Source of the DNA: Tunturibacter gelidoferens | Lineage (GTDB): Bacteria; Acidobacteriota; Terriglobia; Terriglobales; Acidobacteriaceae | Reading direction: 5' to 3' | NCBI RefSeq assembly: GCF_040358255.1 | Contig: NZ_CP132938.1 | Location: forward strand, 496,001 to 560,000 | Length of the DNA stretch: 64,000 bases | Part shown: positions 8,958 through 18,783 of the stretch, piece after piece | Layout: every line of letters starts with the position of its first letter | How positions within the stretch are numbered: position 1 is the first letter of the stretch | Notes under the pieces: generated by a model | The model's input: only the letters and a program-made list of their open reading frames with translations | What the model was told of the DNA's origin: nothing | The model's database searches: none | Program-made: the position numbers and the translations under genes

Positions 8958-9968
8958 ATGATCGAGCGGGGACAGACGGCAGCCGACACAGCGGAGCCTA
9001 TTACCAGTGGAAAGCGGTCACACCTTGTGGACCTTGTGAAAGGTCTTGCAATCCTTTTGGTGGTCTATGGCCATACGGCCCAGGGGGTAGCACATCGGGG
9101 CTGGTGGACCGGACCGGGGATGGCATTCTCTGAAGACTTTATTTACAGCTTCCACATGCCCGCGTTTTTCTTTGTTTCCGGGCTGTTTGTGCTGGGCAGC
9201 ATTCGTCGGCGAGGGGCCAGCAACTACACGCTCGAAAAATTTAAGACCATCCTGTATCCGTATCTGCTATTCGCGGTCATCACGGCAGCGCTCGGCCCTT
9301 TGACACGAAGGTTTCAAGTGACGTACTCGCCGTTTCACTGGAAGGCGTTTCTGCTGAACGTCGCGGACGGGAGCGTTAGCTGGTTTCTGTTCACGTTGTT
9401 TTTTTGTCTGCTGCTGGCGTTGCTGACGGCTCGCCTTCCGAACTGGCTGCGGTTTTTGCTCGCGGTGGTGGCGGGAATATCGCCGGTCTATGGTTCGTAC
9501 ATCATTGACCGTGTGTTGCGTGAGTTTTGTTTTGTCGCTGCCGGGATGTGGGTTGGGAATCATATTTTTATGCTGGAACGGCTTGAGAAGACGAAGGCCG
9601 CGCTTGGACTGGTGCTACTGGGTGGGTTTCAGGTGGTGACGATTTACTTCTATGGCTACGCAGGGCGATGGAACTATATCTTGATGGGTCTGACGGGAAC
9701 GGCCGCGCTCTTCCTGCTGGCGCGGTTGCTTGAGAAGCACAGGGTGGGCGATGCGCTGGGGTGGCTGGGACGGGCGTCGCTGGCGACCTTTCTGTTGAGC
9801 GCGTTTGCGCAGGGAGCGACGCGAGTTGTGTTGTCCAACGTGTTCCATACGAACAATCTGTGGCTTCAATTGTTATTGCCGACGGCGTTCGCGGCAGTTC
9901 TACCTGCTATTGTTTGGTATCAGCAGGACCAATGGCGGCTTGGCTGGCTCTTTCACTGGCCGTTTTAG
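8958..9968 (+). CDS. Acyltransferase family 3 membrane protein
   Basis: 336 residues with about ten hydrophobic segments. It opens with RSHLVDLVKGLAILLVVYGH, which carries the conserved His of the acyltransferase-3 family, followed by SFHMPAFFFVSGLFV. Such enzymes transfer acyl groups to extracytoplasmic sugars or peptides. The ATG directly follows the Alpha-E stop codon, so translation is coupled. An O-acyltransferase between Alpha-E and transglutaminase is not part of the usual three-gene arrangement and may modify the product of this operon. Confidence 0.85.
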   Translation: MIERGQTAADTAEPITSGKRSHLVDLVKGLAILLVVYGHTAQGVAHRGWWTGPGMAFSEDFIYSFHMPAFFFVSGLFVLGSIRRRGASNYTLEKFKTILYPYLLFAVITAALGPLTRRFQVTYSPFHWKAFLLNVADGSVSWFLFTLFFCLLLALLTARLPNWLRFLLAVVAGISPVYGSYIIDRVLREFCFVAAGMWVGNHIFMLERLEKTKAALGLVLLGGFQVVTIYFYGYAGRWNYILMGLTGTAALFLLARLLEKHRVGDALGWLGRASLATFLLSAFAQGATRVVLSNVFHTNNLWLQLLLPTAFAAVLPAIVWYQQDQWRLGWLFHWPF

Positions 9969-10007
9969 CAGATGCAGCATATCCCGCGAGACCGAAAGGG
10001 ACAGGCT

Positions 10008-11003
10008 ATGTATTATTCGATTCGCCATCTGACGAAGTTCCTGTATAGCAATCAGGTCAGCGAGAGCATGATGGAGACGCGGATGCATCCGCGGAGCGAT
10101 CAGAACCAGCGCTGCCTGACGTTTCATCTTTCGGTGAGTCCTCGATGCAGAGTGTTCAGCTATCGCGATCATCTGTCGAATCACGTTCATCACTTCGATA
10201 TTCCGGGGATGCATGGGCAGTTGGTGATTGTTGCCGAGTCGCTGGTGGAGGTGCAACCGGCGGCTCAGGTTCCGGCGTTTCTGGCGCCGGACGCGTGGGC
10301 GGACCTGGACGCGATGGTGGAGCAGGGAGACTACTGGGAGATGCTGCTGCCGAGTGAGTTCACCGTGCCGACGCCAGCGCTGGACGCTCTTGCTGTGGAG
10401 CTCGATGTGCGGCGTAGAGACGATCCGCTGATGGTGCTGCATCATTTGAACCAGCAGATTTATGAGTACTTCGACTACAAACCGAAGTCGACCAACGTGG
10501 ATTCGCCGATCGATCTTGCGCTAGGCACGGGGGCCGGGGTTTGCCAGGATTTTGCGCACATCATGATTACGCTGGTGCGATCGAAGCTGCGGATTCCCTG
10601 CCGGTATGTGAGCGGGTATCTCTTTCACGGCGAGAGTGACATGGACCGGTCGGTAAGTTCGGCGACGCATGCGTGGATTGAAGTGTTGATTCCGCACCTG
10701 GGATGGGTGGGTTTCGACCCTACGAACTGGCTGGTGGCTGGCGACCGTCATATTCGTACGGCGATCGGGAGGGATTATTCCGATGTTCCGCCGACGCATG
10801 GGATCTTTCGGGGTCGGGCGGCGAGCGAGCTGACCGTGGCGGTGCGGGTGACTCCTAGTCTGGGGACTCCGTCTCTGGATCAGGAGCTCCCTGTCCCAGA
10901 GGATTGGTCGATTCTGGTTGAGAAGGCGACGCAGCTGCCGGAGCAGCCACCGCCGCCGACTCGCCAGCAGCAGATGGCGCAGCAGCAGCAGGAGAACTCC
11001 TAG
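10008..11003 (+). CDS. Transglutaminase-like cysteine peptidase (bacterial N-terminal domain type)
   Basis: 331 residues. The N-terminal beta domain (YSIRHLTKFLYSNQVSE...TRMHPRSD) is the bacterial transglutaminase N domain. The papain-like core follows: GAGVCQDFAHIM has the catalytic Cys, ATHAWIEVLIP the His and GWVGFDPTN the Asp. The tail is Gln-rich (QQQMAQQQQENS). The start is ATG 10008, preceded by AAGGGAC; an upstream ATG at 9972 would add 12 unrelated residues. It is the last gene of the ATP-grasp operon, 39 bases after the acyltransferase, and is followed by a strong terminator. It is probably a peptidase or isopeptidase acting on the operon's amide-linked product. Confidence 0.9.
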   Translation: MYYSIRHLTKFLYSNQVSESMMETRMHPRSDQNQRCLTFHLSVSPRCRVFSYRDHLSNHVHHFDIPGMHGQLVIVAESLVEVQPAAQVPAFLAPDAWADLDAMVEQGDYWEMLLPSEFTVPTPALDALAVELDVRRRDDPLMVLHHLNQQIYEYFDYKPKSTNVDSPIDLALGTGAGVCQDFAHIMITLVRSKLRIPCRYVSGYLFHGESDMDRSVSSATHAWIEVLIPHLGWVGFDPTNWLVAGDRHIRTAIGRDYSDVPPTHGIFRGRAASELTVAVRVTPSLGTPSLDQELPVPEDWSILVEKATQLPEQPPPPTRQQQMAQQQQENS

Positions 11004-11279
11004 AGGGTACCGCACCCCCCCCCCATATTACCTGCGCGTAAACTGCTTTTTATCATAGACTTACGCGAGGTGGTGGCCGTCAAATTATTCATAGTAAATG
11101 GGTTGCGTGCAGATTCCTCCAAACAAAAGGGTTATGGGATTAAAGCAGGGAGCCCCGGTATTTGCCGGGGCTCCTTTTTCTTCCTGTCTCCATTATAGCG
11201 ATTTGGGCGTAACTAATACGCCACGCGAATCCGCTGGATTGGCGCGGGGTTTGGTGAATTTGGGGCTTGACAGGTTTTT
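11004..11279. repeat. Dispersed intergenic repeat, copy A (contains the operon terminator)
   Basis: This stretch is collinear with 62876-63152. Shared landmarks in order are a C-run just past the upstream stop codon, ATTCCTCYAARCAAARGGGT then TATGGG, a GCCCCGG/CCGGGGC hairpin, CAGTATAGCG or CATTATAGCG, and a highly conserved block from TAACTAATACGCCACGCGAA to GGGGCTTGACA. Both copies lie directly downstream of a plus-strand gene. The conserved block keeps an open frame (NTPRESAGLAR), but the spacing and composition suggest a mobile intergenic element and not a gene. Confidence 0.8.
11149..11180 (+). terminator. Rho-independent terminator of the ATP-grasp operon
   Basis: GGAGCCCCGG pairs perfectly with CCGGGGCTCC around a 6-base loop and is followed by TTTTTCTT. 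It lies 146 bases past the transglutaminase stop, inside repeat copy A. Confidence 0.9.
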
Positions 11280-11290
11280 GGGAGACGCGA

Positions 11291-11502
11291 TGTCCTGCCG
11301 GAGGGGCCCACTGCGCGTGGGGCGGTCACTTCGTGACGGGTATACCGGTCTGGGTGGTATGGAATCCTTGGGGCCTCCCGTTGGTCGGCAGGATCTTCCC
11401 TTCCTACCAACGGGAGGAGCACTGCTGTCTGTTGCGCCTAAACCAAGGTATACGCGTCACGAAGTGACCGCCCTCCGCGCAGTGGGCCCGTCCGGCAGGA
11501 CA
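11291..11502. repeat. Large nested palindromic element (56-bp arms plus internal 12-bp arms)
   Basis: The left arm 11291-11346 starts TGTCCTGCCGGAGGGGCCCA and ends GTATACC. It is inverted at 11447-11502, which ends GGGCCCGTCCGGCAGGACA, with about five mismatches in 56 positions. Inside, CCTCCCGTTGGT (11374-11385) and ACCAACGGGAGG (11406-11417) form a second perfect hairpin. Any transcript would fold into a long branched hairpin. It ends 7 bases from the dprE2-like stop codon. Confidence 0.88.
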
Positions 11503-11508
11503 GCGCTT

Positions 11509-12279
11509 TCAGAGGTTGAGCTTCTTGAAGATCATCTCAGGGATGTTGCGGATGATGAACATAATGGGCTGCCACTGGAAGGGGACATAGAGGATGTCCC
11601 TGCGCTTGTCGATAGCGCTGACGATCGATTCCGCGACTGAGTCGACGTCCGCAAACTTCTCGCTTTTGGGCATGCCAGCAGTCATTGCGGTCTTGATGGG
11701 GCCGGGTTTGATGGTCAGGACAGTGACACCCTCGCGGTCGATGCGATTTCTGAGGCCGCCGAGGAATGCGGAGAGTCCGGCCTTTGAGGAGCCGTAGACG
11801 TAGTTGGACTTGCGGCCCCGGTCGCCAGCTACTGAAGAGAGTACGGCAAGGGTGCCGGAGCGACGCTGGACGCAGAAGTTGGCGAGCCAGGTGAGGAGCG
11901 AGACGGGAGCCATGAAGTTGGTGTGGAGGATTTGAGCGGCGGTGTTGAAGTCGCGCTCGGCGTCGGTCTGGTCGCCGAGGACGCCGTGGGCGAGATAGGC
12001 GATGTCCATGCCCGTGAGGGAGTTGATAGCGTGGGCCAGGAGCGAGGGATGCTGGTCGGTGTCGTCGAGGTCAGCGACGGCAGTGTCGATGTAGCTGGCA
12101 CCGCGAGTCTTGAGGTCGGCGGCGACGGCGGCGAGTTTTTCGGCGTTGCGCGCGACGAGGAAGAGGCTTGCTCCTTGTGCCGCCCAGATGCGGCAGGTAG
12201 CTTCGGCGATGCCAGAGGTTGCGCCGAGGACGAGAATCTTGCGGGGAGTCGTGGAGGTCGATTGCGGGGTCGTACTCAT
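11509..12279 (-). CDS. dprE2: DprE2-like SDR reductase (2-ulose 2-reductase)
   Basis: 256 residues. Its SDR features are LVLGATSGIAEATCR (cofactor loop), a LAHGVLGD segment in place of NNAG, LSSVAGDRGR and YGSSKAGL (Tyr-x3-Lys), then IKPGPIKTAMTAGMPKS. The TAMT and C-terminal MFIIRNIPEMIFKKL match decaprenylphospho-ribose epimerase subunit 2. It follows the DprE1-like flavoprotein by 18 bases, so the pair probably epimerises a polyprenyl-phosphate ribose to the arabinose form. Lipid carrier and end product are not visible here. Confidence 0.8.
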   Translation of the reverse strand: MSTTPQSTSTTPRKILVLGATSGIAEATCRIWAAQGASLFLVARNAEKLAAVAADLKTRGASYIDTAVADLDDTDQHPSLLAHAINSLTGMDIAYLAHGVLGDQTDAERDFNTAAQILHTNFMAPVSLLTWLANFCVQRRSGTLAVLSSVAGDRGRKSNYVYGSSKAGLSAFLGGLRNRIDREGVTVLTIKPGPIKTAMTAGMPKSEKFADVDSVAESIVSAIDKRRDILYVPFQWQPIMFIIRNIPEMIFKKLNL

Positions 12280-12297
12280 AGATTGCGGTGTCCGGTC

Positions 12298-13650
12298 TTA
12301 TGAATTTGGAGTGACGCGCTCCCAGAAGCTCGAGGTGAGCAGGGGGTCACGGTATTGAGCGAAGTGCTGCCACTGAGGGTAGAAGGCCTGGAACTGAGGG
12401 GCCGTCATGGCGGCATCTTTGGCCGGATAGAGGCGGCCGCCGAACTCGAGTGTCATGTCGGCGAGGCGCTGAAAGAGTGGGAAGCTCTTGTCGGGCTTGA
12501 TGGGAAAGTCGAGGGCGAGGGTGATGCCCGGTTTGGGAAAGCTCATCATGCCGGGAGAGGGGACGTCACCAAAGGCTTTGAGCACGGCGAGAAAGCTGGC
12601 GAGGCCTGATTTGGCGACTTCGCGGAGGATCGCGACGGTTCCCTCTTTGGCGTGCTCCCATGGAATGACGTACTGGAACTGGAGGAGCCCGCGCTTGCCG
12701 TACATCCGGTTCCAGCGGAGGACCTTGTCGAGCGGGTAGAAGAAGGGCTCGTAGTCCTGGAGGGCGACGACGCGTTTGTGAATCTGCTTATGAAAGAAGG
12801 CTGTGTTGAAGAGGCTGACGGAGAGAGCGTTGAGGGCGAAGCCGGGGGCTTCGAAGGGGAAGATGAGTTTTGGCTTGGGGGAGGGTTTGAGGTCGTCTTT
12901 GCGGCCGGAGTGATCGCCCTGCATGAAGACGCCGCGGGCAAAGTTGCGGCCGGTCGAGGTGACGTCGACCCAGCTGACGGTGTACTCGACGTCGCTGGCC
13001 TGGTTGGTGAGGTCGAGGAACTCGTCGATGCCGTGGAACTGGATGCCTTCGTAGTCGATCTTGCGGGAGACGATGGGCTTGAGGCGGAGCATGGCCCAGG
13101 TGATGACGCCGGTGAGTCCGAGACCGCCGATGGTTGCGGCGTAGAACTCGGTGTTTTCCGTCGGGGAGCAGATCATGCGGGAGCCGTCGGAGCGGACGAG
13201 CTCGAACTGCGTGACGTGTCGGCCAAAGGTTCCGGCGGTGTGGTGGTTCTTGCCGTGGATGTCGTTGGCGATTGCTCCGCCGAGGGTTACATATTTTGTG
13301 CCGGGCGTGACGGGAAGGAAGAAGCCACGGGGAACGGCGAAGTCGAGGATCTGGGCGAGGGTGACACCGGCTTCGGCAGTGAGGAGGCCGGTCTCGGGCT
13401 CGAAGTCGATGAGGCGATTCATTGCGGTGGTGACGAGGAGGTTGCCGTCTTTGAGGAGGCAGACGTCGCCATAGCTGCGTCCCATGCCGACAGGGAGCAC
13501 ACCGTTGTGGAGGTTGGCGGTGAGTGCGGGAAAGTCGCTCTGCCAGTGGAGCGGGAGGAGTTTTGCTCCGTAGGTAGGATAGCGGCCCCAGGATTCGAAG
13601 GGAGATTGCACTAGAGAGGTCGCTTCCTGTGTTGCGGTTGGATCTGGCAT
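12298..13650 (-). CDS. dprE1: DprE1-like FAD-binding oxidoreductase (polyprenyl-phosphoryl-ribose oxidase)
   Basis: 450 residues, the usual DprE1 size. The FAD-binding half shows LPVGMGRSYGDVCL, VTPGTKYVTLGGAIANDIHG then KNHHTAGTFGRHV, the vanillyl-alcohol-oxidase-fold signature closest to DprE1. The C-terminal half contains the ALO-type substrate domain (YGKRGLLQFQYVIPW). It is first gene of the pair with dprE2. In mycobacteria this pair makes decaprenyl-phospho-arabinose for the cell wall; the acidobacterial role is inferred only. Confidence 0.82.
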   Translation of the reverse strand: MPDPTATQEATSLVQSPFESWGRYPTYGAKLLPLHWQSDFPALTANLHNGVLPVGMGRSYGDVCLLKDGNLLVTTAMNRLIDFEPETGLLTAEAGVTLAQILDFAVPRGFFLPVTPGTKYVTLGGAIANDIHGKNHHTAGTFGRHVTQFELVRSDGSRMICSPTENTEFYAATIGGLGLTGVITWAMLRLKPIVSRKIDYEGIQFHGIDEFLDLTNQASDVEYTVSWVDVTSTGRNFARGVFMQGDHSGRKDDLKPSPKPKLIFPFEAPGFALNALSVSLFNTAFFHKQIHKRVVALQDYEPFFYPLDKVLRWNRMYGKRGLLQFQYVIPWEHAKEGTVAILREVAKSGLASFLAVLKAFGDVPSPGMMSFPKPGITLALDFPIKPDKSFPLFQRLADMTLEFGGRLYPAKDAAMTAPQFQAFYPQWQHFAQYRDPLLTSSFWERVTPNS

Positions 13651-13739
13651 AGGGACAGGATACTGGTTCAGAGCGGCGGCGGGATTAAAAACGAAGAGGC
13701 ACAGCGTGTGCCGTGCCTCCTACTGAAACTGCTGTGCGG

Positions 13740-14141
13740 TTAGGCGGCAGCAGAGGTGCGATTTGCGGCGTGCTTGTCTGCTGCAATCTTCAGGGCTGAC
13801 TTTGCCTGCTCGGTAAGAGCGGCAAAACCAGCTGCGTCGTTGGCGGCGATGTCAGCGAGAACCTTGCGGTCGAGCTGATTGCCGGCGAGCTTGAGGCCGT
13901 TGATGAAGGTCGAGTAGCTCATGCCGTTGATGCGGCAGGCTGCATTGATGCGGACGATCCAGAGGGCGCGGAACTGGCGCTTCTTCTGCTTACGGCCGGT
14001 GTAGGCGAACTTGAGTCCGCGCTCGACGGCTTCCTGAGCAGCCTGATAGAGCTTGGACTTGGTGAGGAAGTAACCGCTCGCGCGCTTCAGGATCTTTTTG
14101 CGGCGATCGTTGCGTTTTGTACTCCGTTTTACACGGGGCAT
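13740..14141 (-). CDS. rplT: 50S ribosomal protein L20
   Basis: 133 residues, slightly longer than the usual 115-120 because of an Ala-rich C-terminus. The start reads [20 protein letters not shown], and the [20 protein letters not shown] core is diagnostic. AAGGAG lies upstream of the ATG. It lies downstream of rpmI, but a terminator between them suggests independent or attenuated expression. Confidence 0.97.
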   Translation of the reverse strand: MPRVKRSTKRNDRRKKILKRASGYFLTKSKLYQAAQEAVERGLKFAYTGRKQKKRQFRALWIVRINAACRINGMSYSTFINGLKLAGNQLDRKVLADIAANDAAGFAALTEQAKSALKIAADKHAANRTSAAA

Positions 14142-14380
14142 CGTGCTTCTCCTTTTGCGTACTTCGTTTAAGCGGCTGGAGGTAAGGGTCGCATTCTCGT
14201 CTCAATCAGAACTGGTTGGTGTTCTGAAAGAGCCTCGTGAGAACGACGATGTAGCCTCTTCACTCGCTATGCAACTTCAAGTCTCGGTGGAATCGCTGAC
14301 GCGCTTCCAGGGGCCGTAACGCTTTGCTGACCCTTTGCTTTTGAGCGGCTCGACTTGAAAAACTTATGCTCCTTATTCCT
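14142..14380. other. rpmI-rplT intergenic leader
   Basis: 239 bases between the rpmI terminator and the rplT start, unusually long for these normally adjacent genes. It should contain an rplT promoter or an L20-binding leader. I could not define either confidently. Confidence 0.3.
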
Positions 14381-14408
14381 AAAAACGAAAGACCCTCTTT
14401 GGTCTTTC
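14381..14408 (-). terminator. Rho-independent terminator after rpmI
   Basis: On the minus strand GAAAGACC-loop-GGGTCTTTC is followed by GTTTTT. It begins only a few bases past the rpmI stop and precedes rplT. Confidence 0.85.
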
Positions 14409-14410
14409 TA

Positions 14411-14608
14411 TCAGGCGTAAGGAAGCATCCGGGCAACCTTGTGATGATCCGCATCAGAGATAAGCGCCGACCCGCCGAGCTTGCGCTTGGTCTTGGTGGC
14501 CTTCGATGTGAGGATGTGGCGCATCTTGGACTGGCCGCGCTTGAACTTGCCGGTGCCGGTCTTATGAAAGCGCTTGGCTGCGCCGCTGTGTGTCTTCAAC
14601 TTTGGCAT
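14411..14608 (-). CDS. rpmI: 50S ribosomal protein L35
   Basis: 65 residues, the normal L35 length, reading [20 protein letters not shown] at the start. The Lys/Arg-rich composition and the [15 protein letters not shown] segment are diagnostic. infC, normally just upstream, is absent; a GNAT gene lies there instead. Confidence 0.97.
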   Translation of the reverse strand: MPKLKTHSGAAKRFHKTGTGKFKRGQSKMRHILTSKATKTKRKLGGSALISDADHHKVARMLPYA

Positions 14609-14769
14609 GGTGTTCCTGACGAAAACTGTGTTCTGGACAACTTTCTAAGTATATACGAGGGTTGTGACTGCGGACCGATCTTATTTAGGCGGCATTGGGA
14701 AGCGCTCGAACCATCGCCGCAAACCCATGTAAATAAGAGACTTGATGTTAGTGGTCATAGGGGGAGATG

Positions 14770-15303
14770 CTAATTGAGGGCTTTCTCGAAGACCTCAAAG
14801 TAGAGGTCGTCACGAAGCGGCATTCCAAAGCGTTGATCGCCGTAGGGGAATGGCTCTGTCTTGCCCGTGCGACGATATCCGCGACGCTCATACCACTCGA
14901 CGAGCGTATGACGAAGCCAGATCACGGTAATCCTGACTCGCTGCGCTCCACGGGCTTTCATGTGATCTTCGGCATAAGACAGGAGCGTGCGTCCAAGCCG
15001 CTCGGCCTGGCGCTGAGGGTCTATCGCAAGCATCGAGAGATACCACACCGCCGGCTCGTCAGTGGACTCAAGCGACACACAGCCCGCGAGAGGGGCGTTG
15101 TCGGCGTCACGCATCAAGAGAATGGTGGCTTTACCGTTTGCGATGGTGTCGGCAAGGATGGCCGAGTCGATTCTCTGCCCGCCTATCACCTTCGCTTCGC
15201 TTGCCCATCCAGCTTCAGCGCTTTTGCCTCTGTAGGCATTGTTAACAAAGGTGGCGAGCTCGTCGACGTCAGCATAAGTAGCGGGAACAAAGATCATCTT
15301 CAA
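14770..15303 (-). CDS. GNAT-family N-acetyltransferase
   Basis: 177 residues. It has the GNAT fold: N-terminal beta strand MIFVPATYADVDELATFVN, central WYLSMLAIDPQRQAERLGRT (motif A, with Q-x-x-R/G-x acetyl-CoA loop), then LVEWYERRGYRRTGKTEPFP (motif B). It probably uses acetyl-CoA to modify a small molecule; the substrate is unknown. It is on the same strand as rpmI but separated by 160 bases. Confidence 0.87.
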   Translation of the reverse strand: MKMIFVPATYADVDELATFVNNAYRGKSAEAGWASEAKVIGGQRIDSAILADTIANGKATILLMRDADNAPLAGCVSLESTDEPAVWYLSMLAIDPQRQAERLGRTLLSYAEDHMKARGAQRVRITVIWLRHTLVEWYERRGYRRTGKTEPFPYGDQRFGMPLRDDLYFEVFEKALN

Positions 15304-15372
15304 TAATTATGCCTTCTCCCTTTCTGGCTGGAAAAGAAAGCTCTGGTTGAAAACCTATCTCGTCCCGAACAA

Positions 15373-15400
15373 TAAAAATGACCCTCCGAAGAGGGTCATC
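15373..15400 (-). terminator. Rho-independent terminator of the Gly-rich secreted protein gene
   Basis: On the minus strand ATGACCCTC-TTCG-GAGGGTCAT is followed by TTTTATT. It lies about 50 bases past the stop codon. Confidence 0.85.
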
Positions 15401-15448
15401 GTTGGGCTCTCGCGAGCGTTTGTCGGGTAGTTAGGATTACGTGTTCCG

Positions 15449-15772
15449 TTATCCCTTTGGACCAACGGAGGAACCACCACCACCAGTGCTGCCGCCACCA
15501 CCAGTGCTGCCGCCACCACCAGTGCTGCCGCCGCCACCAGCACTGCTGCTGCCGCCACCACCAGTGCTGCTGCCGCCGTGGCCGGGGCAGTTACCGCCGT
15601 TGCCGCCGTTACCACCACCGTCGTGGTCATGGTCGTGATCATGATGGCACCAGCCGAACCAGGACCACGAGCTGCCGCTATCGTGATCATGATCACAGGC
15701 GAAGGCTGAGCTGGAGGTTGTGAGCAGTGAGAATCCAACGATCGAGACAGCGATCAAACGGTTCAATTTCAT
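15449..15772 (-). CDS. Secreted His/Asp- and Gly-rich repeat protein
   Basis: 107 residues. The start is ATG 15772 with GAGGTG upstream; a longer start at 15817 would cover the RBS. A signal peptide (MKLNRLIAVSIVGFSLLTTS, cleaved near SSAFA) is followed by CDHDHDSGSSWSWFGWCHHD and a run of alternating Asp/His, then Gly-rich sequence with four copies of a GGGGS(T/S)-type unit. The His/Asp stretch suggests metal binding and the Gly/Ser tail is flexible. No known family is recognised. It is monocistronic with its own terminator. Confidence 0.75.
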   Translation of the reverse strand: MKLNRLIAVSIVGFSLLTTSSSAFACDHDHDSGSSWSWFGWCHHDHDHDHDGGGNGGNGGNCPGHGGSSTGGGGSSSAGGGGSTGGGGSTGGGGSTGGGGSSVGPKG

Positions 15773-18715
<2,943 letters not shown>

Positions 18716-18750
18716 GCTGTAGGTTGGCTCTGGATCGAGACGACGGAGTT

Positions 18751-18783
18751 GAGCCGCGAATAAGGTAGCTTTATTCGCGGCTC
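18751..18783. terminator. Strong hairpin between convergent gyrB and MMPL genes
   Basis: GAGCCGCGAATAA pairs with TTATTCGCGGCTC around a short loop. It overlaps the last codons and stop of the minus-strand MMPL gene. There is no clear T-tract, so it may act as a shared 3'-end structure and not as a classical terminator. Confidence 0.6.

Noticed and set aside
11098..11640. 180-residue open frame across repeat copy A and the palindrome
   Set aside because: It runs through two repeat elements and into the dprE2 3' end. The reading is produced by the repeats.
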